39,331 bases of DNA from a virus. Below are positions 24,709 through 32,774 of the stretch, one piece after another (the stretch's first letter is position 1; the number at the start of each line of letters is the position of its first letter). Under the pieces are notes generated by a model. The model saw only the letters and a program-made list of their open reading frames with translations. It had not been told where the DNA came from and ran no database searches. The DNA lies in the IMG/VR virus record IMGVR_UViG_3300030090_002621, positions 1 through 39,331 of that record. One strand, 5' to 3'. Made by a program: the position numbers and the translations under genes.

Positions 24709-25011
24709 CTATCGAACAAGACTATAATCGAATCTAAATGTGCCTGTAGCACTACTCCCAACAGTAATGTGTATTCCATTCTGTAATTTAAGTCCGTTCT
24801 CAAAATCAAAAGATGTATTAATAGCAGTACTTGCTTTAATGTCTAAGATCATATTGCCACCAGAACCATCTCTGATTTCAAAATCTTCTGTTGCTGTTGC
24901 TGTTACGCAGTGAATCTTATACAAAATAACAGGACTAGTAGTGATTGCGCTAGTACCTGTACCATGTGCGAATAGGCTATACTGCACATCATTATAATTT
25001 ACTTGTCCCAT
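24709..25011 (-). CDS. Small beta-rich virion protein, 100 aa
   Basis: Beta-strand pattern throughout (ILYKIHCVTATATEDFEIRDGSGGNMILDIKA; GIHITVGSSATGTFRFDYSLV), with no cysteine cluster or membrane helix. It resembles in style the 101-residue protein after the capsid gene, and could be a decoration or fibre-associated protein. ATAGGAG-like purines precede the start. No family recognised. Confidence 0.55.
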   Translation of the reverse strand: MGQVNYNDVQYSLFAHGTGTSAITTSPVILYKIHCVTATATEDFEIRDGSGGNMILDIKASTAINTSFDFENGLKLQNGIHITVGSSATGTFRFDYSLVR

Positions 25012-25029
25012 TATATTCTCCTAACTAAG

Positions 25030-25359
25030 TTATACTGCGAATGAACTACCACATCCACATGTAGTTTGTACATTCGGGTTTCGTATTACGAACTGTGAAG
25101 CAAAGTGATTTGTAGAATAGTCAATCTCTGCTCCATCTAAATACTGTAGACTTAACGGATCAACGACTAAGGTAATTCCATCTGTAGTTACAGCCATATC
25201 ATCTTCTTTTCTGTCATCAAACGTAAAACCATATTGGAAGCCAGAACATCCTCCCCCTTCTATAAATACTCGGAGATTAGTCCCTTCCATCGTTTCTTCA
25301 TCTTCTTGCATAATCTCTTTTACTTTCTTTGCGGCACTACTGTGAAAGACTAATGACAT
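25030..25359 (-). CDS. erpA: A-type Fe-S cluster carrier/insertion protein (ErpA-like)
   Basis: Delivers iron-sulfur clusters to apo-proteins. The resemblance to bacterial ErpA is strong by eye: [39 protein letters not shown] and [18 protein letters not shown], with the three cluster-binding cysteines C38, C101 and C103 all present. Length of 109 aa is the normal full length, so the gene is not a remnant. It is co-transcribed with fibre and head genes, so it acts late. As a host-type metabolic gene it may sustain Fe-S enzymes during infection, or add a cluster to a phage protein such as the Cys-rich virion-region protein at 17374-17781. Confidence 0.93.
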   Translation of the reverse strand: MSLVFHSSAAKKVKEIMQEDEETMEGTNLRVFIEGGGCSGFQYGFTFDDRKEDDMAVTTDGITLVVDPLSLQYLDGAEIDYSTNHFASQFVIRNPNVQTTCGCGSSFAV

Positions 25360-25377
25360 TAGTTTCTCCGTTTACCT

Positions 25378-27705
25378 TTACCCACAATGCAAGGTGCAAG
25401 GCACCGTGTATGAACCATCACTGTGAGTATCTATTTTCACTGTGCTAGTTACCTTTGCGATTGTGCTGGATTTAAAAAAATCTTTATTTGAGCCTGTCTG
25501 TGGTCTTGCTGTGCCATCTCCAGCACTTTCAAGCAAATCTCCAATGCTAACGTTAACGCCAGAACCGATTAAGATTTCGCCATTTCCAAGTGCTTCGATG
25601 GAAGATTCGCCCCGTTTATAGTGTCCAGCGAAGACGCCATAAACTGCGGTGTCTCCGGCAGTATCACTCACCTTACACATGGGCAATCGTTTTGCGGTTT
25701 TGTGCTCTATCGCTTTGGCACTTGCAGTAACTCCGTCTTCGTCTATTGGGATGGTGTAGGTATTTCCTATAACATAATCGTGACCACCTGCTCTCCATTG
25801 CATCGGCCCCATCTCTGAGTCTTCGTAGGTAAATTCAGTCCATTTCATTAAAGTTGAAACGGATGACATAACAGTTCCTAATTTTATATTAGGTTGAGAA
25901 TGATCTTCAAATTGACTCCAGTGGGCACCTGTGAACGTGTTGTATCTTATTGTGGAATTATTTGTAGTATCAATATCTCCTATCGTACTGCCCTGATAAC
26001 GAAACAAAATATAGTTATGGGTTCCAGCGGAAGCACTACAATCATTAAACCAATACACATTTGTTGCATCACAGGCGTGAACGACAACTCCAGAATTATG
26101 AACTTTCCAGCCTTCAGCAGCTGAACCAGTTGTGGCAGATGTATGATCAGGAGTCGCTATTTGAAGGGCGTAACCAGGCGAAGCGCCCTCCATTTGAATA
26201 CCAATGTTGCCAGATACCGTAAGATTCCCTCCAGAGGACAAAGACATTTTCTCTGTAGCCGCCTCAGATTCACCTGTTTTGAAAACTAGCTTGGTGGCGT
26301 TGCTGGTTGAACTAAAATCACCTTCAGATACTGCACTAACGGAAGCACAAACAGTTTGTGCATCGCCTCCTGTTGCCTCATCTGGTGCTTGAAACTGAAT
26401 TAACCCGATGACATCATCTGCTTCGATATCTGTTTCACCAGTTCTCAACAGCAATCGAACATCACTGCTATCGGCTGTATTATTGTTCTTTAGAATAAGC
26501 CCATTATCAGCATTATGCTGAAGGGTAATCTCTCCGTCCGCCCCAAAATCAATCTTAGCTGAATCACTTGCTAATTTAATGTCGTGGTTAAAAGAAGCTG
26601 TCCCTGCATCACTACCATCAATCGTCAAAAAAGTTGTGTCGGCACCGCCATCTGTGCCTTTCAGAATAATGTCGGTGTCATCGCCTTGAGCATCTATCGT
26701 AATGTTGCCAGCCGTAGTAGTTAAGTTTATGGCAGAATCCCCTGCGGATATATTATCTGCGGCAGGAGCACCAGCAGAAGCATCAACATAGGCTTTAATA
26801 GATTGCTGTGTCGCTAGGTGAGAAGCACTGTCTGTTGACATGTCATCTTCGTCTAATACAGGTACTACAAAATCTATATTACCGTCTGTATCGTCATATG
26901 AAACATCAATAAAGGTTTCTGTACCATCTAACATACCGCCTACATAATCTTCTACTTGCTCTTGACTTAACTGCGTATTTGTGTCTGTAGCTGTTATAGT
27001 AAGCGTATCTCCACTCATAGCCGTAGTAACATTCGTACCACCTGCTATTGTCAGAGTATCCCCAGGAGTAATACCTGTACTTCCAGAGTCTCCTGCAACC
27101 GTAGTATCTGATACCACAAAGTCTAGAGTTCCATCGCCATCTTCGTATGTTACAGAGATTCCTGTCTCCGTATTTCCAGAAACCATTCCTCCTACGAAGT
27201 CTTCCACTTGTTCTTCCGTAAGTTGGGTATTAGTATCTGTAGAAGCTATTGTTACCGAACCATCTGCGTTAGTAATACTTACATTACTTCCTGCGGTTAA
27301 GGTTGCATTTGTCCAGTTACCATTAGTATTATGATAAAGGAGCAACTGACCAGCAGCAAGGGAAGAAATGTTAGTATCGTTAAGTTCAGAGATCGTATCT
27401 TCTGTATCAACTTGTGCATCAACATAGGCTTTTACACTCTGTTGTGAGGGGGGTCTTGTAGCACTATCGGTAGACATATCATCTTCATCAATGAGACTTA
27501 ATGCGTTTGCGTCTACGTATGCCTTAATACTTTGTTGTGTTGCGAGATGACTAGCACTATCACTAGCCATATTATCTTCGTCTTTGATTGCTAACTTTGT
27601 ATCTATAGTGTCGAAGTTATTATTTAACGTAGTGCCCCACTCATTACTTTGATCCCCTGGGGCGGGTTTTTCTAAATTAAGGTTTGAAGTATAACTACTT
27701 GCCAT
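25378..27705 (-). CDS. Tail fibre protein with internal repeats, 775 aa
   Basis: N-terminus SSYTSNLNLEKPAPGDQSNEWGTTLNNNFDTIDTKLA is a classic phage fibre/tail attachment module. It is followed by three copies of a roughly 25-residue repeat, (M)xSDSAxxxxxQQSxKAYVDA (about 27590-27510, 27500-27400 and 26870-26780), and two copies of a longer repeat (TDTNTQLxxEQVEDxVGGM and flanks, about 27260-27100 and 27000-26850). The second half is beta-rich and unlike the repeats, so probably the receptor-binding end; no peptidase-type chaperone domain is visible. Repeats invite recombination, which suits host-range change. Unusually, it is placed between portal and head genes. Confidence 0.82.
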   Translation of the reverse strand: MASSYTSNLNLEKPAPGDQSNEWGTTLNNNFDTIDTKLAIKDEDNMASDSASHLATQQSIKAYVDANALSLIDEDDMSTDSATRPPSQQSVKAYVDAQVDTEDTISELNDTNISSLAAGQLLLYHNTNGNWTNATLTAGSNVSITNADGSVTIASTDTNTQLTEEQVEDFVGGMVSGNTETGISVTYEDGDGTLDFVVSDTTVAGDSGSTGITPGDTLTIAGGTNVTTAMSGDTLTITATDTNTQLSQEQVEDYVGGMLDGTETFIDVSYDDTDGNIDFVVPVLDEDDMSTDSASHLATQQSIKAYVDASAGAPAADNISAGDSAINLTTTAGNITIDAQGDDTDIILKGTDGGADTTFLTIDGSDAGTASFNHDIKLASDSAKIDFGADGEITLQHNADNGLILKNNNTADSSDVRLLLRTGETDIEADDVIGLIQFQAPDEATGGDAQTVCASVSAVSEGDFSSTSNATKLVFKTGESEAATEKMSLSSGGNLTVSGNIGIQMEGASPGYALQIATPDHTSATTGSAAEGWKVHNSGVVVHACDATNVYWFNDCSASAGTHNYILFRYQGSTIGDIDTTNNSTIRYNTFTGAHWSQFEDHSQPNIKLGTVMSSVSTLMKWTEFTYEDSEMGPMQWRAGGHDYVIGNTYTIPIDEDGVTASAKAIEHKTAKRLPMCKVSDTAGDTAVYGVFAGHYKRGESSIEALGNGEILIGSGVNVSIGDLLESAGDGTARPQTGSNKDFFKSSTIAKVTSTVKIDTHSDGSYTVPCTLHCG

Positions 27706-30074
27706 TATTCAACCCCCATAAGACTACCGTCGGGGCCACGCACAACAGGTCTTCCGCCTATGTTAGTTACCATTCCATTATTATCTCTTTCGAGATTTAT
27801 TGCAGGAGGCGGTTGATTCTGTTGCTCTAGTAATGCGTCTAGTTTTGTAGTAATCGGATTCATGTCTAACATAGATTGTTTTTGACTAATTGCCGCTAAA
27901 CTATTATTTACAGATGTGTTTAAATTATTTACCGCAGAGTTAGTAACATCTTTAAAAGACTCTTTTAATGCGTCCACTAATGCCAAATACTCTAAAGGTT
28001 GTGTGCCAGAAGAAGTTTGTGTGGCTGGTTGTCCTGCGAGGGCTTCTGCCGCTTTAGCTTGTTTAAAGACAACTTCTGCCGTACTTCTCTCAGATTCCCC
28101 TTGAGCTTTAGCAAGATTAAGTACTGCCTCACTCTGATTCCAGATAGCTTCTCCACGATCCCTTTCAGCTTCCGCCTCAACTTCGGCATCTTTCCGTATA
28201 TTATCCACCTCAGACTGTTCTGCCTTAAACTGAAACTCTTGTTCTTTGAGTTGTTGTGCCGCAATTTTAACTTGTTGGTCGAAATCTGGTTGTGGCTCTG
28301 GTGGTTGCAATGCTTGTTGAAGGAATTGATCTGCCATCTGAGAGAGTTGTTCTTTCTCTTCGATATTATAATTATTAATAATACCTTTAAGAATAATCCA
28401 ATAAGCTGGCGAACCTTGTGGTATCGTTTGCATTAGCTGTGTTAGTTGAGCAACCTCAAATTCTCTCGCTTGTGCGCCCAAAGCTCCGTGAACTCTAAAC
28501 TTATAGTCTGCTACAGGATACCTTTCCGTATCAAACTGCATATATCTCCAAGCAATTTTATGAATTAATGGAGATAAAAATTGATATTCCATATTACGGA
28601 GCGTTCTTTTTGCTCGTTTAAGAATAGCTCCCATCATCATTGACATACCACCAGCAGTTTCGTTACGAGGATTAACTCCTAACGGCGCGGCAGTATCTAA
28701 CGAACCCGTAGCCATCGTCACCATTCTTTCAAATTCGGCAGACTGTCGATAACTTTGTGGGTCAGGGCCAGGGAATTTAAAGGGAGCTATTGCCTCATTT
28801 ACTGGCCCAGAAACTACTATATTCCGCCCTGGTCTTATACTAAAGTCTCCGTTGCGTGGTATCATCATACCGTTTACGAGAGCAACCGGATAAGTTGCCA
28901 AAGCTAAGGCATCTATACGAGCACGTAGTTCTGCATCGAGAGCTTTTTGAGGATTATACCCTTTCTCTGCAATTCCCCGACCCCAAAAACGATTAGGGAC
29001 GGTATCCCATTGAAATGCTACAAACGACCTATCCTGCATAATAAAAGGATTACGCACTACTTTTAATAGTGTTCCTCTATTTGCAATCCAAACAATCGCC
29101 TCTACCATTTCAGCAGCATCGTCATATTCGATATTGCTATTTTCTTCAGCAAACTCTGCGAGAGGATCAACGACACTCTCTTTCTCTGCTTGCTCAAATA
29201 AATCTTTAGGTACTAAGCCATGATATTCGATAATCTCTACGTGCTCAATTTCGTGATAACTTTCTTCTCGAATATCAAAACGCGGGTGAGCTTCTTCATC
29301 CGTATCGTAACGCCCTATTTCCGATTTATTCCAAATACCTCGATCTTGTTTACGTATAACCTCATGTTGAGGAATAGTGTAGATATGTGCCGCACCTAAT
29401 GCAGACTCAATATCTTTTGCGGCAAGATCTATGACAAATTCATTTGGATCAACGGGAATTAATGAAACATGAATGTCATCAACAAATTCAATGTCGGAAG
29501 TGATTCCTGCTGAACCTGTAATTGGAACTCTACGAGGACGCTGTTCGACAGCAATCTTACCCAATCCTGTACCATATAACGCGGCATTTAATAGTATCTC
29601 CGAAATAGATTTGTTTACATCTCTTGTTTCAAAATCTTCTAGTAATTGAGATGTGATTTGATCTAATCTCGTGTCTACATCTTGTGCTAAAAGTTCTAAT
29701 TGCTCTGGGGGCATTTGTTGTGCAGACGCTTCTAACATCTCCTCAAACACCCTCTCTCTAACATCATCCTCTAAATCAAACCACCGTTCTCTATGAAAGA
29801 TAGTTTCTTCCATTTCAGATACGGCGGCTTCTATTGCTTGTTGTAAAGCTGGAGCAATAATCTTAGACCGCTCATGTTGTCTAATTTTATCTTCTGGCCC
29901 TCCGTGTTGACCTCTCCACAGACGATAGTATTCCTGCCATCTGTTTTGGTGCTGTCTATTACGTGCTTTTTCCCAACTATCTACCTTATAAGTAACCCAC
30001 CCAGTTAATTCAGTATCAACTGATGATTCTTGTTGGGTGCTCGTAAACTGGTCTACACTATTAACTATCGCCAT
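27705..30074 (-). CDS. Portal protein (head-tail connector)
   Basis: Forms the ring through which DNA is packaged. Start at 30074 (MAIVNSVDQF) has AAAAGGAA upstream; an in-frame start at 30119 would overlap the terminase gene. Recognisable parts are an N-terminal helical region (WEKARNRQHQNRWQEYYRLWRG), the wing/stem region with EMEETIFHRERWFDLEDD, the IIEYHGLVPKDL segment, RDFSIRPGRNIVV-like GNFSIRPGRNI, and a Gln/Glu-rich coiled C-terminal barrel (QLKEQEFQFKAEQSEVDN). 789 aa is long, as in marine podoviruses. It shares the fibre start at its stop. Confidence 0.85.
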   Translation of the reverse strand: MAIVNSVDQFTSTQQESSVDTELTGWVTYKVDSWEKARNRQHQNRWQEYYRLWRGQHGGPEDKIRQHERSKIIAPALQQAIEAAVSEMEETIFHRERWFDLEDDVRERVFEEMLEASAQQMPPEQLELLAQDVDTRLDQITSQLLEDFETRDVNKSISEILLNAALYGTGLGKIAVEQRPRRVPITGSAGITSDIEFVDDIHVSLIPVDPNEFVIDLAAKDIESALGAAHIYTIPQHEVIRKQDRGIWNKSEIGRYDTDEEAHPRFDIREESYHEIEHVEIIEYHGLVPKDLFEQAEKESVVDPLAEFAEENSNIEYDDAAEMVEAIVWIANRGTLLKVVRNPFIMQDRSFVAFQWDTVPNRFWGRGIAEKGYNPQKALDAELRARIDALALATYPVALVNGMMIPRNGDFSIRPGRNIVVSGPVNEAIAPFKFPGPDPQSYRQSAEFERMVTMATGSLDTAAPLGVNPRNETAGGMSMMMGAILKRAKRTLRNMEYQFLSPLIHKIAWRYMQFDTERYPVADYKFRVHGALGAQAREFEVAQLTQLMQTIPQGSPAYWIILKGIINNYNIEEKEQLSQMADQFLQQALQPPEPQPDFDQQVKIAAQQLKEQEFQFKAEQSEVDNIRKDAEVEAEAERDRGEAIWNQSEAVLNLAKAQGESERSTAEVVFKQAKAAEALAGQPATQTSSGTQPLEYLALVDALKESFKDVTNSAVNNLNTSVNNSLAAISQKQSMLDMNPITTKLDALLEQQNQPPPAINLERDNNGMVTNIGGRPVVRGPDGSLMGVE

Positions 30075-30085
30075 TATTTTTCCTT

Positions 30086-31375
30086 TTACATACCCGCAAC
30101 AGCATCTAAGGGTTCCCACTCATCTTTTTGACTTATTGCCATATCGTATGGTGTAACCGCAATTTGGTCTATATACGCCAAACTATCTATCATATCATCG
30201 TGCGCTAACGGATTAGGGAAATCTAAAAGTTGATCTGTTACTTTTGGTAAGTAGTCGCCTTCGGAAAAAGTTAATCTACCTTGTTCCATTCGACCCTGTA
30301 ATGCCCAAACAATTCGGTCATACTTTTTTTGATTACCGTGTGTTAGTTCTACAATATAAGGAAAGGTATTTAATCTCCGCATATTGTCATGTAAATAAGG
30401 CATAAGAGCATTTTTTAACGCTCCTCGTTCGATACCCACTACTTTTGGCTTGTATTGTTGGGCCGCTCGTAAAATACGAATAGCGGTTTCCCGAACATTC
30501 CATCGACCAGTAATAATATCGTGTACGTGCCAGCCATCTTCTGAAACCTCTACGATTGAAATAGCAGTTTCATCTAGTCGTTTAGCTTTACCCTGAGAGA
30601 TACCTCGTGCATCTTCGTATCCCGCCGGATCTACTGTCATATAGAGTTCACCAGAAGTCGTTTTTTTATCCACAACCTCTATCATGTCGCTCTTGAAGAT
30701 AGTACCGCCAAATGAAGAAAAACTAGCTTCAAACTCTTGCTTAACAAACTCTAGTGGCATATCCTTTGAAGCAAGAATAACTTCTTCTGGATCTAAAAAC
30801 GGGTTGTCTAGTGATCTATAAGTCCAGGCACCCCACTCGTCAAACGTGTTTTCATCTTTAGCGTTTAAAAATAAATCGTAAAAATGATTTTTACCATTTG
30901 GTGTTCCTATGAAAAGTGCGCCACCTTTAACATCTGCGAGAGTGGGTCGTATAATTGCTGTCCAAACATCCTCTTTCATAAAAGCATATTCGTCCATTAC
31001 GACATACGATAATCCAACTCCTCGAAGTGATTCTGGACGGTCGGAACCTTTAAGATGGATTTGCCGACCATTTACAAGCGTAAGAATACACTCATTTTCT
31101 CGCGCTTTTTCTGTAATAGGGGCCGCCATCTGCTTTAATGACTGCCACATTATGTCTTTTGCTTGATTAAATGTCGGAGCTATGTAATAACACGCTTTAT
31201 CCGAAAGGTCATAATCAAACTCATTCCTAGTTTCTAAGGCTTTTGTAATTAACTTTACCCGCGCAAGATAAGATTTACCAAACCTTCTTCCCGCACCGAC
31301 AACTTTAAAACGCTTATCGGCTACGAAAATCTCTTGTTGAGCGGGGTGTAAAGAAAAATTAAGTTCTATCGCCAT
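30086..31375 (-). CDS. Terminase, large subunit
   Basis: Motor ATPase and nuclease that packages DNA into the head. ATPase domain: Walker A GAGRRFGKS (27-35), Walker B YVVMDEYAF (about 125-132), coupling motif FIGTPNGKNHFYDLF. RNase H-like nuclease domain: MTVDPAG (near 246), VGIERGALKNAL and AHDDMIDSLAY (near 394), which give the acidic triad. 429 aa is a slightly short but complete large subunit. It starts only three bases after the tiny pqqA-like gene, with no clear ribosome site of its own, so its translation may be coupled to that gene. Confidence 0.92.
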   Translation of the reverse strand: MAIELNFSLHPAQQEIFVADKRFKVVGAGRRFGKSYLARVKLITKALETRNEFDYDLSDKACYYIAPTFNQAKDIMWQSLKQMAAPITEKARENECILTLVNGRQIHLKGSDRPESLRGVGLSYVVMDEYAFMKEDVWTAIIRPTLADVKGGALFIGTPNGKNHFYDLFLNAKDENTFDEWGAWTYRSLDNPFLDPEEVILASKDMPLEFVKQEFEASFSSFGGTIFKSDMIEVVDKKTTSGELYMTVDPAGYEDARGISQGKAKRLDETAISIVEVSEDGWHVHDIITGRWNVRETAIRILRAAQQYKPKVVGIERGALKNALMPYLHDNMRRLNTFPYIVELTHGNQKKYDRIVWALQGRMEQGRLTFSEGDYLPKVTDQLLDFPNPLAHDDMIDSLAYIDQIAVTPYDMAISQKDEWEPLDAVAGM

Positions 31376-31378
31376 AGA

Positions 31379-31465
31379 TTAACGATTAAAAATATACATC
31401 GTCACTTCAAACCCAAAACGAATGTTTTCATACTCTGGTTTAGTCCACTGTGTATTAATATCCAC
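31379..31465 (-). CDS. pqqA: PqqA-like peptide, precursor of the redox cofactor PQQ (28 aa)
   Basis: GTG start, 28 codons, ending TAA three bases before the large terminase. The peptide reads VDINTQWTKPEYENIR followed by FGFEVTMYIFNR. Known bacterial PqqA peptides are 22-29 residues with the pattern WTKPxxxxxRxGFEVTxYxxxR; every fixed residue is here. The Glu and Tyr of EVTMY are the two residues that PqqE cross-links and that become the PQQ backbone. RBS: GGGGA, spaced nine bases. No pqqB, C, D, E or F gene is present, so a host pathway would have to process it. It is too short to be seen by usual gene-length cut-offs. It overlaps the preceding small gene by 11 bases. Confidence in the family is high; function in infection is unknown. 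Confidence 0.88.
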   Translation of the reverse strand: MDINTQWTKPEYENIRFGFEVTMYIFNR

Positions 31466-31562
31466 GTTTACTTCCCCTTTTCTTTTTCCTTTCCTTATCT
31501 TTCGTCTTTTTCTTTTTTGGTCTTCCTACCTTTGACCCGTAAGTTCCCTTTCCTCGTGGCAT
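31455..31562 (-). CDS. Tiny basic protein, 35 aa
   Basis: ATG in a TAATG overlap with the preceding tiny gene; it ends 11 bases inside pqqA. The start MPRGKGTYGSKVGRPKK is a recurrent opening of very small phage proteins near the terminase genes, and the rest is almost all Lys/Arg/Glu (KKKTKDKERKKKRGSKRGY). Strong positive charge suggests DNA or RNA contact, perhaps a packaging accessory or virion-DNA condensing peptide. Function unknown. Confidence 0.65.
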   Translation of the reverse strand: MPRGKGTYGSKVGRPKKKKTKDKERKKKRGSKRGY

Positions 31563-31717
31563 TATTTGCCTCCGTTAGAGACACCTTTTGGTGGGATCTT
31601 TGTAGCCGAAGCCGTACTTGCCGCTTGGTGTATTTTAGCGGATACTGTGCCACCTTGGTTATTGACACCACCGGATTTACCCGCATTAGCGTAATCACTA
31701 CATTGATTTTTATTCAT
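31562..31717 (-). CDS. Small protein, 51 aa
   Basis: ATG 31717 follows AAAGAGG at good spacing, one base after the small-terminase stop, and the stop overlaps the next start in TAATG. Sequence: MNKNQCSDYANAGKSGGVNN, then Ala/Ser/Thr/Gly-rich to the end. It has one cysteine and appears largely disordered. Both ends fit the operon exactly, the main reason to accept it over competing frames on either strand. Function unknown. Confidence 0.6.
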   Translation of the reverse strand: MNKNQCSDYANAGKSGGVNNQGGTVSAKIHQAASTASATKIPPKGVSNGGK

Positions 31718-31718
31718 A

Positions 31719-32072
31719 TTAAACCTCTTTAAATTCCGCCTCTACAGGCTCTTTGTTTAGTGCGTCTGCTTCTAGTCCAGATATATTAATAATAATCCCA
31801 CCAGAATCGTTTGCACCATAATGTTCGACAGCCTTACGCGCAGGTATTGCGCGATCTAATAATAATCGGGCTGCTGCCATATCGCCACCTTTGGCTTCCC
31901 GAATAACTGTTTTGATCACCGCCTTAAATTCTTTAGTCATTTCCCCTGCAAAGAGTTCAACTAACTCATTTTGCATTTGGGTCAATTTATTTTTACTACC
32001 TTTAGGTCTTCCTGATGGGTTTAATGATTTTCCTCCCTTAACTAAATTAGGGTTTCCTCGCTTACCTGCCAC
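31719..32072 (-). CDS. Probable terminase small subunit (DUF5681-type N-terminus)
   Basis: GTG start with GAGGGG upstream. The N-terminus GKRGNPNLVKGGKSLNPSGRPKGSKNKL has the GNPxxxKGxSxNPxGRPKGS pattern of a DNA-binding AT-hook-like element found in phage small-terminase/DUF5681 proteins. A helical body (LTQMQNELVELFAGEMTKEFKAVIKTVIREAKGGDMAAARLLLDRAIP) and an acidic tail follow. Placed three small genes ahead of the large terminase, it probably recognises phage DNA for packaging. 117 aa is short but within range. Confidence 0.75.
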   Translation of the reverse strand: MAGKRGNPNLVKGGKSLNPSGRPKGSKNKLTQMQNELVELFAGEMTKEFKAVIKTVIREAKGGDMAAARLLLDRAIPARKAVEHYGANDSGGIIINISGLEADALNKEPVEAEFKEV

Positions 32073-32095
32073 TCTAATGACCCCTCATCTGAAAT

Positions 32096-32299
32096 TTAGA
32101 AGACTTTGGTGGCTTTTGTGACCCACTTTGGTGTGCAGTAGGCTTTGACGTTTCTTTGTCCGATAGGCTGATATCTTTTACCTTGGTGCGTAAGCATCCG
32201 AGAGTAGTGAGTACATTTGCGAAGATCTGCAAAATAAATAGGTTGTGATCTCTGTTCATTCCCATTCACCAAAACAGTTAGTAAAAAGACGAGTTTCAT
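32096..32299 (-). CDS. Small protein with N-terminal signal-like segment, 67 aa
   Basis: ATG 32299 lies in an ATGA overlap with the upstream stop; a longer frame from 32368 is rejected because it would run back inside that gene. It opens MKLVFLLTVLVNGNEQRSQPIYFADLRKC: a hydrophobic start that may act as a signal or anchor, then a Cys/Tyr/Arg-rich basic domain (KCTHYSRMLTHQGKRYQPIGQRNVKAYCTPKW). Two cysteines could form a disulfide in the periplasm. Small exported proteins near phage lysis genes may be spanin-like or envelope factors. Function unknown. Confidence 0.6.
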   Translation of the reverse strand: MKLVFLLTVLVNGNEQRSQPIYFADLRKCTHYSRMLTHQGKRYQPIGQRNVKAYCTPKWVTKATKVF

Positions 32300-32760
32300 A
32301 GGATTAACGATACGCAAAGAGCTATTATTCCTATGCCAAACCCAAGGAGTACTCCTCCTACCAGACACTCCATTATTATTTTCTGTCTTCTTCTGGTAGC
32401 GTAGACTTGCTTCTCTCGCCTTGCCCTAATATCTTTGCGGAGTTGCATCATTTCCCTGTAGGTATCAGGGCCGAATCTGTAGATAAGCAGTTCTCTAAGT
32501 TGAGTTTCCTGCTCTTGCATTTTCTTTTTGGCTATTGTGATATTTAAGGCTTCTGCCTCAATACTACCTTGTGCAGTAATTTTCTTGTAGAACGGCGGGT
32601 TTTCTTGCTCTTTTTGTCTTGCTGAAAGGTCGCTTGCCGCCTCAAACCAGCGTGATAAGTGCCCTACACACTGTTCTAGTTCTGCCCCTCTTGCACATAA
32701 TTTCTGAAAACCATTAAGAGCACTATTGCAGACACTTACAGCCGCCATTATTTCTAACAT
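32296..32760 (-). CDS. Helical protein with C-terminal membrane helix, 154 aa
   Basis: N-terminus (MLEIMAAVSVCNSALNGFQKLC) then a coiled-coil body with the segment SIEAEALNITIAKKKMQEQETQLRELLIYRFGPDTYREMMQLRKDIRARRE and a strong C-terminal transmembrane helix (IIMECLVGGVLLGFGIGIIALCVSLIL). This layout, lying between holin and terminase genes, recurs in marine podoviruses and could be a lysis or membrane-docking factor. In-frame ATG at 32748 is an alternative start. Ends in ATGA with the next gene. No proven function. Confidence 0.65.
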   Translation of the reverse strand: MLEIMAAVSVCNSALNGFQKLCARGAELEQCVGHLSRWFEAASDLSARQKEQENPPFYKKITAQGSIEAEALNITIAKKKMQEQETQLRELLIYRFGPDTYREMMQLRKDIRARREKQVYATRRRQKIIMECLVGGVLLGFGIGIIALCVSLIL

Positions 32761-32774
32761 AAAATAGCACCATT

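Noticed and set aside
31495-31732. Frames of 67 (minus) and 71 (plus) codons between the terminase genes
   Set aside because: The three smaller minus-strand frames have proper junctions, ribosome sites and recognisable openings; the longer ones are shadows.
32074-32368. 63-residue minus frame at 32074-32265 and the longer N-terminus of the overlapping frame to 32368
   Set aside because: The frame starting at 32299 has an ATGA junction and signal-like start, so the other frame and the extension into the upstream gene are less likely.
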